DNA from: a virus
Strand: one strand, 5' to 3'
IMG/VR virus record: IMGVR_UViG_3300010370_000061
Location: 1 to 46,870 of that record
DNA: 46,870 nt
The first letter of the stretch is position 1; each line of letters starts with the position of its first letter. Both the position numbers and the translations under genes were made by a program. The notes beneath the pieces are model-generated. The model was not told where the DNA came from. It saw nothing but the letters and a program-made list of their open reading frames with translations, and ran no database searches. Below, in pieces: positions 6,470 to 15,335 of the stretch.

Positions 6470-6964
6470 TTATTCAAAGTTGTCAACCAGTGATTCCAGT
6501 ATTTTCCTGATATTAGGTTCGGGATGGTCGTAGGGCTTTTTCAGTTTGCCATGGTCGTTGTAGTAATGACCTTTAGCGAACTTCATCAGATTATTGGTAT
6601 CAACCTCGGCTTGAAATGGTTCATCCGGGATGCCCATTACACAAAGGATTTTGGTAGCCACAAACCGGACATCGCATACACCGTCGATTACTTCAATTGG
6701 ATCAATCTCTTGATCTTCAAGAACCCTGATACCGAACTGCTGGTCATTGCCGTCACATTCAGGCGTGGCAACAACTTCAACCTTGAGCCCATCCATCAGA
6801 AGTTCCAATGTTTCTTCCAGAATCAACTTGGCAAGCAAGAGCCTAGTATTTTCTGAAAGACAATGAATCGGTTCCTCTGGTGGAACGTAGCCCATCTTGT
6901 AGGCAAACAGGGCAACTCGTTTTTGATGGTCTGATTGCAACGATTGCAATAGCTGGCTGAACAT
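6470..6964 (-). CDS. MazG/HisE-like nucleotide pyrophosphohydrolase
   Basis: A 164-residue all-alpha protein. It shows the metal-binding pattern of the MazG/PRA-PH superfamily: EETLELLMDGL (EExxE, about residues 50-54), an insert, then EVIDGVCDVRFVATK (ExxD..D) and the signature EVDTNNLMKF (E..xxNxxK, about 120-130). Members hydrolyse non-canonical or excess NTPs. Phage versions may clean nucleotide pools or lower alarmones; the exact substrate cannot be read from sequence. It is the last gene of the early replication operon, followed by a strong terminator. Confidence 0.75.
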   Translation of the reverse strand: MFSQLLQSLQSDHQKRVALFAYKMGYVPPEEPIHCLSENTRLLLAKLILEETLELLMDGLKVEVVATPECDGNDQQFGIRVLEDQEIDPIEVIDGVCDVRFVATKILCVMGIPDEPFQAEVDTNNLMKFAKGHYYNDHGKLKKPYDHPEPNIRKILESLVDNFE

Positions 6965-6966
6965 AA

Positions 6967-7290
6967 CTACTCCCTTCTAAGTGTAATTGTGATGCTGTCT
7001 GTATTTTCGTTCCGCTTGATCATCACAGACTCAAGGAGAACTGGTTGGGCAGATACTTTATGGTAAATGTCAAGAATCGCCAATGCCATTTTTTCCGGGT
7101 CATGAACAACTTCTGGAAGAGAACCCTCAGAACTCTTTGCGTAGTAATCAGCCATAAGCTGGATTGCTTTCGCGTGGATGACTTGAGAGTGTTCAAGTGG
7201 ATTCTCCCCGATCTCAAGTGGGAACATTACCCCGCATGATGGTTCTTTGCTGTTCATGAACACGCCCATTTGAATAAACACCTTAGCCAT
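6967..7290 (-). CDS. Hypothetical protein in replication operon
   Basis: A 107-residue protein starting at the ATG after GGAGAGGAAATC, overlapping the end of the primase gene by eight bases. The N-terminus is MAKVFIQMGVFMN, followed by GENPLEHSQVIHAKAIQLMADYYAK, then an amphipathic helix and a final strand DSITITLRRE. No family is recognised. Its position between primase-helicase and MazG-like genes suggests a replication or nucleotide-pool accessory. Confidence 0.45.
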   Translation of the reverse strand: MAKVFIQMGVFMNSKEPSCGVMFPLEIGENPLEHSQVIHAKAIQLMADYYAKSSEGSLPEVVHDPEKMALAILDIYHKVSAQPVLLESVMIKRNENTDSITITLRRE

Positions 7291-9412
7291 GATTTCCTCT
7301 CCTAGTCTTATTTGAATATGTGTCACTCACTTCAAGCACGTTAAAGTCAATCAGAGAATCGCGAAGTAGCTTTCTGACCATCGAGGATGGTCGATAGCAA
7401 TAGTTTGGTCGTTTGCCATCCTTCCTGATTTTCTTCATCACAACGATCTCAAGCTGCATACTGTCTTCAACAATCCTTCTGACTTGATTTGGATGAACCC
7501 GCATCTCAACAGCAAGTTCATCGACAGTCATCCAGTCATTTTGTTTGTACAGCGCCTCAACAAGTTCCAGTTGCCAGCCAACACAAGAATCAACTGCAAC
7601 CTTCTTTACAATCCGGTAACAGTCTTCACTGACTTCTTTCTGACCAAAGACAATGGCGAGAGACAGAGCCAGTTTCTTTAGCTGTGTTGCAATGCGGGAA
7701 CCAATCTCGGGTTCAGGACGAATGGTCATCGAATTGGGGCCGTTGCGAATTACTTGAGTGCGAATCAAGGCAACAAACATTGAGATAGCACTGATCTTGT
7801 TCTCGATGTCCTCATTGATGGTTGGCAGTTCTTTAACTTCCTTGAACATGTAGTTCATGAACCCAAGAACGGAACCTGACAGAAGGGCTTTCTGTTCGGG
7901 CTTCATACCAACATTCGACATGGCACGTTTGATGTGAAGCATCTCATCAAAGTTGTCATCCAGAAGGTTGATCTTCAGGAAGCGTTCACCGAGGTTTGTT
8001 CTACTCTCAGCATGAATAGCTTGAGTCACACCAGCCAAGATTGAGAAGTACAGATCGGTGTATTCGCGAGTTGTGCCGTTGCCGAATGTGCTGACAAACC
8101 TTCCGTCATACGCATCCCGTAACATACCAAACAAGTTTTCCTTGTCGTGGGATGTCATCGAGAGAACAGCGGTAAAGTCTTTAACACACAAGGTTCGATT
8201 CTTCAGTTTTGGTAATAGTGATGGGTCTTCACCTTCACCTCGCCATCCTGATACCAAAGAGGCTGGAGTCAGTTTGGAGAGATGTTCTGTGTATTCCTCA
8301 CATGATTCAAAGGCTTCAATGATTGTCGTTTTTCCACACGATGCAGGCCCAACAACGAACAACCATAATGGGTTACCTTCGATGCGAAGGCTGATCATGG
8401 TTGCAAAGCAGCAAGCCAATGTGTCGATGAATGATTGACCAAACTCCAACACTGACTGAAAGTCCTCAACCATCTCAAAGAAGTCTGTTCGTTTGATAGC
8501 CTTGACTGACTTCTTCTTTGGAGAAGAGTCATGGGGCTTGGTCATCTTGATTAGCTTTCGATAGCCAATCTGTTCCTTCTTGAGATTGGTGTATTTGATG
8601 CACCAGTCACGAACATCGTAGCCATCCGACAAGCTGTCATAATTCTTGTGCAGAGCCCAATCAATGATGTTGATGGATAGTTTCTTCTTTTGATCTGGCT
8701 TGAGAGTTTGCAGGATGATTGACACAGCGCGAGCCATGCCATCTTTACCCGGATTGAACTTCTTGCCGTTGTTTTCTTTGTCGTGGTCATTGTCGAAAAG
8801 GAAATAGATTTCCCTGTTCGCAAAGTACGAACACCAACTTTCCTTGAATGTGTTGGCGCCTGGGACTGCAACAACACTGTATGGTGTTGTTACATCGGAC
8901 AAAGTAATCAGGTTCAGAAGGGCAAGAGCATCCCATTCACCTTCGCAGATGTAGACCGGGCCTTCTTGTTCCCAACGAACAAAGAACAGACCATTGCAAC
9001 CCGGAGTGTTGTAACTGATCTTTTTGTCAGCAACCCACTTCTTCAAATTGACTATGTTGTCACTGTCGGGTTTGCGGTATGGAATTAGAATTTCACCCAT
9101 TGGTGACTTGCAGATGCCATGCTTCTTGAGGACAGAGATTGGAATCCCATCCCTAAGACCAGCAATCTCTTCCAAGTCTTTTCTGGTACAGAGCGATACA
9201 GCATCAGCATGAATCTTGGTCAGGAACGTGTAAAGGTTCCCTTCTTCGCTGCATCGTTTGCAACTGTATTGTCCAGTTTTGCTGTTGACATAGAAATGAC
9301 TCTCCTTGCCACAGAATGGACAATCGCCACATAGCTGTGACCCATTCTTTTTTAGCTCTGTTCCATGAAACTCAAACGCTGCTCCATAATCAATATCAGT
9401 TTCCGTTTTCAT
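7283..9412 (-). CDS. DNA primase-helicase (zinc finger, TOPRIM, P-loop ATPase, winged helix)
   Basis: A 709-residue protein. A zinc-binding region uses Cys28, 31, 34, 51 and 54 (CGDCPFCG...YSCKRC). The TOPRIM domain (about 150-235) has CEGEWDAL with Glu157 and the acidic motif FDNDHD (207-211). The ATPase part has Walker A GPASCGKT (355-362) and a downstream CVKDFTAV strand. It resembles AAA+/D5-type phage ATPases rather than DnaB. The C-terminal 80 residues form a winged-helix (WMTVDELAVEMRVHPNQVRRI). It probably primes and unwinds DNA at the fork with the adjacent PolA. The ATG at 9412 is chosen over a GTG at 9415 for better spacing to AGGTGA. It overlaps the polymerase stop by 17 bases. 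Confidence 0.85.
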   Translation of the reverse strand: MKTETDIDYGAAFEFHGTELKKNGSQLCGDCPFCGKESHFYVNSKTGQYSCKRCSEEGNLYTFLTKIHADAVSLCTRKDLEEIAGLRDGIPISVLKKHGICKSPMGEILIPYRKPDSDNIVNLKKWVADKKISYNTPGCNGLFFVRWEQEGPVYICEGEWDALALLNLITLSDVTTPYSVVAVPGANTFKESWCSYFANREIYFLFDNDHDKENNGKKFNPGKDGMARAVSIILQTLKPDQKKKLSINIIDWALHKNYDSLSDGYDVRDWCIKYTNLKKEQIGYRKLIKMTKPHDSSPKKKSVKAIKRTDFFEMVEDFQSVLEFGQSFIDTLACCFATMISLRIEGNPLWLFVVGPASCGKTTIIEAFESCEEYTEHLSKLTPASLVSGWRGEGEDPSLLPKLKNRTLCVKDFTAVLSMTSHDKENLFGMLRDAYDGRFVSTFGNGTTREYTDLYFSILAGVTQAIHAESRTNLGERFLKINLLDDNFDEMLHIKRAMSNVGMKPEQKALLSGSVLGFMNYMFKEVKELPTINEDIENKISAISMFVALIRTQVIRNGPNSMTIRPEPEIGSRIATQLKKLALSLAIVFGQKEVSEDCYRIVKKVAVDSCVGWQLELVEALYKQNDWMTVDELAVEMRVHPNQVRRIVEDSMQLEIVVMKKIRKDGKRPNYCYRPSSMVRKLLRDSLIDFNVLEVSDTYSNKTRRGNHG

Positions 9413-11369
9413 CACTCACCTCGTACTTCTGTGCTTCCGACCAATTAGTAACAGTCCACTTTGCGTCAACTGGTGTGACCATGTTGACATCCGTTCCCGG
9501 TTTCTCCATCAACTTCATCAAGTGACGAATGATCTTGTGTTCCTGCTTGTGACCATCGCGGCAAGCGAATACAAGCTCATCATGGACTTGCATGACAAGA
9601 TGGAAATTCTTCTTGGTGCGAAGATACTCTGAACAGAGAATCATCGCGTTCTTAACGATGTCACCTTCGCATCCTTGGACGATGTAATTAACACCAGCAT
9701 GGGCTTTGATCTTGCCATTCTCAAATGGAAGATACAGCCGGTATCCATGAGGTGTAACCACATACTTGTTCTTGTAGACTTGCTTCTTGATACGCTCCAT
9801 GTAGTCGTTGGCTGTTGGAAACAACCTTGCCAACATGGACGCGATGTCATCAGGAAATCTCTTGCCAAAGATAAAACCGAAGTTGACATTCTTTCCATAC
9901 TCTCGACGCTCGATGTCGGTGATGTCGCCAATCTTCCGACCAAGCAATGTTGAGGCAACGAACGTATGGAAATCGTAGCCCTTCTCAAACGCTCTAATCA
10001 TTGACTTCTCACCAGAGACAAATGCGAATATCCGCAACTGTAATTGTGAGTAGTCAACACAGTACCACTTCCATCCCGGTATTGGGCCAAACACCGAGCG
10101 CAAGTTGTATTCCGGCTTCTCACCATCATCCATCTCTTTACCCTTGGAAATGTTCTGAGGGTTTGGATCAGAGCCTGAGTAGCGGGTAGTACCAGTGCCA
10201 ACTTGATTCAGGGATGGATAGATACGATTGTTGACCAGAGCGTTGTGATAGCCATTGAGATACTTCACAGCGGTATTGCTGATTTGGTATCTGTCATAGC
10301 ACCAGACAACCTTGTGACCAACAGACATTGACCTGAGCATCATTGTCTGGATTTCAGCAGCACGTTCTGGATTGTAATCCTCGGTGTCCAGAAGTGCTTC
10401 TAATTTACTTTCCAGCTTTTGTTGCTTGTTGGTTTTGGTTGTCTTGAGGATTGCTTTTCTGCTGTTCTTATCCAGAGATGGTTGACCGTTAGTAGTCGTC
10501 CCAACAACAGGAAGTTTCAACTTGCCAAACACTAGCTTGCGCATGTGATCGCCAGAGTCGATATTGAACTCGTCCCAGTCAGCAATCTGTTCAACATAGG
10601 TTCTATAGACCTTTGAATCCTTGGTGAACTGCCTGAGTTCTCTTTTCAGTTCTTTGAGATTGACTGTCAGTCCGTGTTGCTCCATCTCGTATGTAACACG
10701 AATCAACTTGCACTCACGATGGAATTGATGGGCTGACCTATCCAATACTTCTGGAAGAAAGAATTGGTATAGATTCATCGTCCGTACAGCATCAATTGCG
10801 GCGTAGTTGCCAAGAACGGTTGCCCATTCATGGTCTTCGCCTAAATCGAAATGCTTCGCTACAGCCTTTGGTAGCCAATAATCGCGAGCGATGTGATCGC
10901 CTTTGCCGTCCTCAGAATTGGCGATTCCCCAGTCAAGCATTTTGACCTTCAATCGGCACTTGCTGACGGCAGTTCTCAAGTCTTGTTCGTCGTCATCAGG
11001 GATGTCGAGGTACTTCAAAGCAAGTGGTTTCAACTTACCGCGAAGTGTTGCGTGGGTGTAGCTGTTGTAGATATGCGACATGATGCCGGTATCAACAACC
11101 TTATCCCATGGAATTGTTACTCCAATTCTGGAGAACATCCTGATGTCAAATTTGGCGTTGTGGAACACAATCACATCATGGCTATCAATCAGACTTTGAA
11201 TCTCATTGATTTCATCCTGATCGTATTCAACAGTCCTATCAGCCGGTGAAACATCCCATTCCCAGTATTTGGCGTGTCCTTGGTCATCACAGGATGAAAC
11301 TGCAAACGGCAAGTCGCCAAAATGGGCATGGATGCCAGTAGTCTCGGTGTCGAGCGCAATTGCTTTCAT
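9396..11369 (-). CDS. polA: Family A DNA polymerase with 3'-5' exonuclease
   Basis: A 657-residue protein lacking the 5' nuclease domain, as usual in phages. Exonuclease motifs are ALDTETTG (Asp7/Glu9), HNAKFDIRMF, and NYAAIDAVRT. Polymerase motif A is VDYSQLQLR (438-446). Motif B has Arg489, Lys493, Phe497 and Phe501 at the Pol I spacing. Motif C is QVHDELVF (His596-Asp-Glu). Phe497 aligns with E. coli Phe762. Phe501 replaces the usual Tyr766. It is the replicative polymerase of this phage. The start ATG follows GGAGGGGAGT and overlaps the preceding stop as ATGA. Confidence 0.95.
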   Translation of the reverse strand: MKAIALDTETTGIHAHFGDLPFAVSSCDDQGHAKYWEWDVSPADRTVEYDQDEINEIQSLIDSHDVIVFHNAKFDIRMFSRIGVTIPWDKVVDTGIMSHIYNSYTHATLRGKLKPLALKYLDIPDDDEQDLRTAVSKCRLKVKMLDWGIANSEDGKGDHIARDYWLPKAVAKHFDLGEDHEWATVLGNYAAIDAVRTMNLYQFFLPEVLDRSAHQFHRECKLIRVTYEMEQHGLTVNLKELKRELRQFTKDSKVYRTYVEQIADWDEFNIDSGDHMRKLVFGKLKLPVVGTTTNGQPSLDKNSRKAILKTTKTNKQQKLESKLEALLDTEDYNPERAAEIQTMMLRSMSVGHKVVWCYDRYQISNTAVKYLNGYHNALVNNRIYPSLNQVGTGTTRYSGSDPNPQNISKGKEMDDGEKPEYNLRSVFGPIPGWKWYCVDYSQLQLRIFAFVSGEKSMIRAFEKGYDFHTFVASTLLGRKIGDITDIERREYGKNVNFGFIFGKRFPDDIASMLARLFPTANDYMERIKKQVYKNKYVVTPHGYRLYLPFENGKIKAHAGVNYIVQGCEGDIVKNAMILCSEYLRTKKNFHLVMQVHDELVFACRDGHKQEHKIIRHLMKLMEKPGTDVNMVTPVDAKWTVTNWSEAQKYEVSDENGN

Positions 11370-11806
11370 ATAAACTCCCCTCCACATTCGTCGCAGTACA
11401 GATGCCACACATTTATCCCCTCGGTGACTTTCTCAATCATCCGATTACCACACCTCGGGCATATCTTCTCTGGGGGAGAAGATGGTTCCTCGATGCCGGA
11501 AGGGATGCCGGGTGTCACAGACACAGTTGACGGCAGATTGATCTTCTTGAACTCTTTGACATACCGTTTGGTAGCTTGAGTCCAGTTGACCTGTCTGGTG
11601 TCAACTACTGATCTGTTCTGTCCTATCTGGACAAGAAGAAATGGTGGGCTTACAGCGACAACACGAAAAGGAACTCCCGTGTATTTAATCCGGGGAGCCA
11701 TCATCTGGAATGGAGTGTTCTTGGTTGCCTCCATGGTTTTTTCGTAGTCTTGATCATAGGTGATGATTAACCATTGACCGGGTTTTACATTCTCAATGCT
11801 GCTCAT
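11366..11806 (-). CDS. Zinc-ribbon protein of unknown function
   Basis: A 146-residue protein. The N-terminal half is a small beta domain (GQWLIITYDQDYEK, VPFRVVAVSPPFLLVQIG, RSVVDTRQVNWTQ). A Pro/Ser linker leads to a C-terminal zinc ribbon: ICPRCGNRM ... WHLYCDECGGEFI (CxxC...CxxC). It is linked by ATGA overlaps to both PolA and the small upstream gene, so all three are translationally coupled. The ribbon start (EKICPRCGNRMIEKV) resembles ERICKECMNEMIDKV in the neighbour, suggesting tandem relatives. Possibly a replication-associated DNA- or protein-binding factor. Confidence 0.6.
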   Translation of the reverse strand: MSSIENVKPGQWLIITYDQDYEKTMEATKNTPFQMMAPRIKYTGVPFRVVAVSPPFLLVQIGQNRSVVDTRQVNWTQATKRYVKEFKKINLPSTVSVTPGIPSGIEEPSSPPEKICPRCGNRMIEKVTEGINVWHLYCDECGGEFI

Positions 11807-12015
11807 GGTTTACTCCATTGTGTTGGGTCACACACCTTGTCAATCATCTCGTTCATGCACTCTTTGCAGATGCGTTCAGAACGATTGTCAGCCTTCAGCA
11901 GGCTAATGATGACAGCGGCTTGATATGGATGGTAAAGATAGCAGACTTGTTGGTTGGTTTCAGAACATTGTGTTCCAACCAGTAACACATCGTTGTCGGA
12001 TATGGGTGATGACAC
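11803..12015 (-). CDS. Small CxxC protein
   Basis: A 70-residue protein read from a GTG start placed six bases after a strong GGAGGT. Longer readings upstream run through a terminator hairpin and are rejected. Cysteines occur as Cys17, Cys25 and ICKECMN near residue 50. The segment ERICKECMNEMIDKV parallels the zinc-ribbon start of the next gene. No function is recognised. The ATGA overlap with the following gene implies coupling. Confidence 0.5.
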   Translation of the reverse strand: MSSPISDNDVLLVGTQCSETNQQVCYLYHPYQAAVIISLLKADNRSERICKECMNEMIDKVCDPTQWSKP

Positions 12016-12031
12016 GATGATACCTCCGTGG

Positions 12032-12064
12032 AAAAAAACAGGGAGCCGTTTTACCGACTCCCTG
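12032..12064 (-). terminator. Rho-independent terminator, minus strand
   Basis: A 10-bp stem (12055-12064 with 12039-12048, one G-U pair, CAGGGAG/CTCCCTG core) has a 6-nt loop and is followed by seven Ts (12038-12032). It follows the ssDNA-binding-like gene and precedes PolA genes, so it probably sets a higher level of the upstream recombination genes over polymerase by partial termination. Confidence 0.9.
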
Positions 12065-12093
12065 CTAGACAACTGAATCAGACTCCTGAACGA

Positions 12094-12909
12094 CTAATCA
12101 ATCACCTCCCATGAAACATTCTGGAAGACTTTCCCATCACGCTTGCGCTTGAGGGTACAGGTCTGAGCAGACTTGTTCACAGTTTGGACTTCGTACTTGT
12201 CAGCCTTCTGGGTTCCTTCGGGCGTAGCCGATACGGTTTCACCTTTAGCTGGTGGCAGAATGTCCGGGATCTCATCGTCATCATCTTCTTCATCGTCATC
12301 ACCCGATTCGTCAGATTCTTCCTCATCATCGTCATCGTCAGAGGAACTGGAAGCAGGTTCCTCATCTTCGTCTTCGTCATCCTCTTGGGAGCCGAGGATG
12401 TCTTCGACTGTTGGCAAATCGTCATCTTCAACAGGCTTGCCAATTCGCACGTTCAGGTAGCCGTTGCGATCCTTGACTTCAACACGACAAGCTGGCTGTG
12501 CTTCTGACAAGTCTTCAGCAACACTTGGCAAGTCTGCCAGTTCAAGGTCATCAGTTTCGACACTGAATCCCTTGAGGTCGCGGGCAATTTCTTCCAAGCA
12601 ATCCTGAATGGTTTGCTTCCAAGACTCACCCTTCCGTTCGCCCTGCTTGATCACGCCACCACGTTCTTCAATCCGAACGCGCTTGCGAATCATCTGTCCT
12701 TCGCACTCACCAGCAACGACAACCATGTCAAACTGGACATAAGGAATCTTGTCCTTGTCGTCAGTGACATCAACGTGCATCGCTTGCAAACGGACAGTGT
12801 ACTTTCCCGGTGGGGTTTCAACGAACCCACCACTTTGCTTTGCAGTCTTCGCCTCACTCCACGCCTCGGAATGTGACTTCAACTTCGCCAGAAATTCTTT
12901 GCTCGACAT
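12094..12909 (-). CDS. Single-stranded DNA-binding-like protein with acidic tract and C-terminal beta module
   Basis: A 271-residue protein starting at the ATG after AGGAGAG. Residues about 30-110 look like the DUF669-type OB fold: GKYTVRLQAMHVDVTDD, YVQFDMVVVAGECEGQMIRKRVRI. A second part (about 110-175) ends with RVEVKDRNGYLNVRIGKP. A long Asp/Glu/Ser tract (about 180-225) follows. The last about 35 residues (KYEVQTVNKSAQTCTLKRKR.GKVF..VSWEVID) look like a small SH3/KOW-like beta barrel. Acidic tails are typical of SSBs, but here the acidic stretch is internal and capped by a folded module. It lies next to the Sak4-like recombinase, its expected partner. Confidence 0.65.
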   Translation of the reverse strand: MSSKEFLAKLKSHSEAWSEAKTAKQSGGFVETPPGKYTVRLQAMHVDVTDDKDKIPYVQFDMVVVAGECEGQMIRKRVRIEERGGVIKQGERKGESWKQTIQDCLEEIARDLKGFSVETDDLELADLPSVAEDLSEAQPACRVEVKDRNGYLNVRIGKPVEDDDLPTVEDILGSQEDDEDEDEEPASSSSDDDDDEEESDESGDDDEEDDDDEIPDILPPAKGETVSATPEGTQKADKYEVQTVNKSAQTCTLKRKRDGKVFQNVSWEVID

Positions 12910-12984
12910 AAAAACTCTCCTAATGAAACGGGTGAAAAACAACTAAATAGCAATATAGCTATCGACTGTTCTGTGTCAACAGCA

Positions 12985-13878
12985 TCAACGAATTTTCTTC
13001 TTCTTGACAACTTTGTCCTCTGACACATGGTCAACGTCAAACAACTCGTTGTTGAACGAACTGATGATGTTTCCCCATGCTTCCTGCGGGCTATTGCCCA
13101 TTGGGATTCGACGAACTGGATTTCCATCCGGGTCGAAGAAGTGGGGAGTGCTGAGGTCAACTGAACACTTAGTCCAGATTTCCTTGGTGTTACGAACTGT
13201 GATCACTCGCTGGTCGTTGTAATACTGCAAGTAGAACGCATAGTTCGTACACTCCTTGATCCACTTGAACGCACCTTTCTGGACAGCAGGCTCAATCCGG
13301 TCGTAGGTTGAGTCATCAGCTTCCTTGACTTCCTTGGTTGCGTTGTGGCTGACCAAGACAAGTCCTTTGTCGTTGTACAGAACCTTGTTGAGCATATCGC
13401 TGAATTGATCAGCGATGTCTCGCCAAGTCTGACCAAAGTCATTCTGTTCGTTTGGGTCTTTGATTCCCAACTTCCAACAGACATGACGAAAACAGTGTTC
13501 GTACAGCAAACCGATGTTGTCGATTGCAATGCACTTCACAGAGTCATCTTGGAGCGCACGCTCGATGGTGGCGCAGGAAATTTGCCACGGTGAATGTTCT
13601 GGTCGTTCACGCTTCATCTCGGATAGAGACATATCCTTGATTGCTGATTGACGAACACGCAGAGACTTGCGATTGGGGTCACATTGAAGGATGTAGCATC
13701 CAGGAATCTGGCTGACCACACTGGTCTTACCGATTGCTGATTCGCCGTACAGCAACACACAGTAATCGAGGAAGTTTTCCGATGGTTCTTGGAATTGACC
13801 ATCTTCCATGTAATCAACTTCGATCTCTGCGGGTTCTTCCTTCCGAACCTTGTTCGCTCTAACTTTCGACACTTTCAT
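12985..13878 (-). CDS. Sak4-like RecA-fold recombination ATPase
   Basis: A 297-residue protein starting at the ATG after AAAGGAGCC. A P-loop NTPase: Walker A GESAIGKTS (45-53), strand GCYILQCDP, then Walker B-type KCIAIDNIG, a sensor strand KGLVLVSHNATKE, and a C-terminal CTNYAFYLQYYNDQRVITVRNTKE. This arrangement fits the AAA_24/Sak4 group of phage single-strand annealing/recombination ATPases, which act with SSB-like partners encoded nearby, as here. The N-terminal 35 residues are basic/acidic and disordered, and the C-terminus is KKKK-basic. Confidence 0.8.
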   Translation of the reverse strand: MKVSKVRANKVRKEEPAEIEVDYMEDGQFQEPSENFLDYCVLLYGESAIGKTSVVSQIPGCYILQCDPNRKSLRVRQSAIKDMSLSEMKRERPEHSPWQISCATIERALQDDSVKCIAIDNIGLLYEHCFRHVCWKLGIKDPNEQNDFGQTWRDIADQFSDMLNKVLYNDKGLVLVSHNATKEVKEADDSTYDRIEPAVQKGAFKWIKECTNYAFYLQYYNDQRVITVRNTKEIWTKCSVDLSTPHFFDPDGNPVRRIPMGNSPQEAWGNIISSFNNELFDVDHVSEDKVVKKKKIR

Positions 13879-13969
13879 TTCAGGCTCCTTTCGATTGAGC
13901 AGGGGGAACAAATGATACTGTTTGCGGGTTCAACTGCAACACACAAAATGTAGTGGCTGCTTCTGGTCT

Positions 13970-15154
13970 TTACTCAAGGTATTGGTCTAGTGCTGTCAGG
14001 TCAGAATCGAGTTCAGGAAACGCGAATTGACGCTGATGGAACTGGTGATAGTTGCCATTTGCGATGATTTCAAAGTAGTCACCGCGCTGATGGTGCATCA
14101 TCCCGTCATAACAACCAAACGGTCTTTCGTAGTGGTGCGGGTTAGGGCCGAGGGGGTTTCCATCGTCGTCGTGAAGCAGATGAGGGGCGAAAGGATTTTT
14201 TTTTACGCTGTCCCACCAAGTAATCATCTGGTAGAGAATCGGATTGAGCATCTTGTTCTGGAAGTCATCCAAGTCCTGCTTGGTAATTTCAACCTTCCAT
14301 CGCATGAAATACCATTCTGGTCGAGACTGGATGTCACCACGAACACGATCAGCAAACTGACTGGCTGACTCACTGACACGAGGTCGTAAGCCTGTGCGAC
14401 GAATCACGTTGTACAAGACACCATCAGGCATACGACCGTACTTCTTCCAGACGTTGAGCATGTAGAACCCGGTCTGAAGGTCTTTGTTCAGACCACCCTT
14501 GATTCCGTCAACGTCGATGTCACCTTTGGTCTTGTTCTCCATCACCCAGAGATTTGGTGACTTGTGATTGAGACGGAACACACCGTCAATCTTACCTCGG
14601 CAACGAACTTCTCTGGAAGAAAGAAGAACCGGTACTTTGTGGGTATTGTCGAATTGGTCTTCCTTGGCAACCCAGTCGAACTTGCCTTCAAAGTAGTCGG
14701 CGCCGCCATGAGACATCGACGGTACACGTTGCCAGTATTTTGTGTATTCATCGAATGTAACGAACGATACTGCAACCAGGCGCTGCATATCCGCGATGGT
14801 ATCAGCATCAGCCACATTGGCTAACCGCTTATCGGCGTACTTCATCCCGATGCGAATCATCTCACGTTCACTGAAGTTGTGTACCTGCGCCTCTGCGTAG
14901 AGATGAAACAGGTTGCCGAACTCAAGTGGCACAGAGACATTGTTAGATGACCAACCTTCGACTTGGCTCAACCGAAATCTCTCACGGCAATTGAGAAACT
15001 TGGACATCGAGGAGTAAGTGACCCCATCGCGTTCCATGTCCCAGAGAGGGTCAGTGTTGCGCTTTTTGGTTAGCTTTGTCTTGCGCAGACTCTTTGTGGA
15101 TTCTTTGAACCTCCGCAATGAGTTTGTAGTCTTCTTCGTTTGTTTCTTCGCCAC
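13970..15154 (-). CDS. PD-(D/E)XK nuclease, Cas4/RecB type
   Basis: A 394-residue protein. Motifs: SSMSKFLNCRERFRLSQ near the start of the fold, GNLFHLYAE (His-containing motif I), RGKIDGVFRLN, VMENKTKGDI (D...ExK catalytic core) and LQTGFYMLNV (QxxxY). Such phage exonucleases resect ends for the annealase. A GTG start at 15154 follows a strong AAAGGAG. An internal ATG at 15037 would avoid a 104-base overlap with the upstream gene but has a poor ribosome-binding site; the extra N-terminus is Lys/Arg-rich and may be disordered. No four-Cys Fe-S cluster of classic Cas4 is evident. Confidence 0.8.
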   Translation of the reverse strand: MAKKQTKKTTNSLRRFKESTKSLRKTKLTKKRNTDPLWDMERDGVTYSSMSKFLNCRERFRLSQVEGWSSNNVSVPLEFGNLFHLYAEAQVHNFSEREMIRIGMKYADKRLANVADADTIADMQRLVAVSFVTFDEYTKYWQRVPSMSHGGADYFEGKFDWVAKEDQFDNTHKVPVLLSSREVRCRGKIDGVFRLNHKSPNLWVMENKTKGDIDVDGIKGGLNKDLQTGFYMLNVWKKYGRMPDGVLYNVIRRTGLRPRVSESASQFADRVRGDIQSRPEWYFMRWKVEITKQDLDDFQNKMLNPILYQMITWWDSVKKNPFAPHLLHDDDGNPLGPNPHHYERPFGCYDGMMHHQRGDYFEIIANGNYHQFHQRQFAFPELDSDLTALDQYLE

Positions 15155-15335
15155 AGTCAACTCCTTTAATGATGACAGCCTGTAAATCAATCTCGCCTAA
15201 ATGTTTTAGAAGCTCGACAATGTTTGGGACGTAATAATCAGCCATTCCAGCAGTACCTTGGTCAGTCAAGTACACAACACGGTAACAGCGATTACTTCGG
15301 CTCAAGAATCTTTGGTCTGGATTTTCCATTGCCAT
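15051..15335 (-). CDS. Hypothetical protein in recombination operon
   Basis: A 94-residue protein with a plausible alpha/beta core (YRVVYLTDQGTAG, NIVELLKHLGEIDLQAVIIKG) followed by an acidic helix and a Lys/Gln tail. The start ATG follows GGAGAAGC; a second ATG lies two codons later. It overlaps the uracil-glycosylase gene by 44 bases and the nuclease gene by up to 104. No family is recognised. Confidence 0.45.
   Translation of the reverse strand: MAMENPDQRFLSRSNRCYRVVYLTDQGTAGMADYYVPNIVELLKHLGEIDLQAVIIKGVDCGEETNEEDYKLIAEVQRIHKESAQDKANQKAQH

Noticed and set aside
12173-12507. Plus-strand Ser-rich frames opposite the acidic tract
   Set aside because: These are antisense readings of Asp/Glu codons in the SSB-like gene.
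13970-15154. CRISPR-associated Cas4
   Set aside because: The nuclease motifs match, but there is no array, no Cas1/Cas2 and no clear Fe-S cysteine set. The context is phage recombination.
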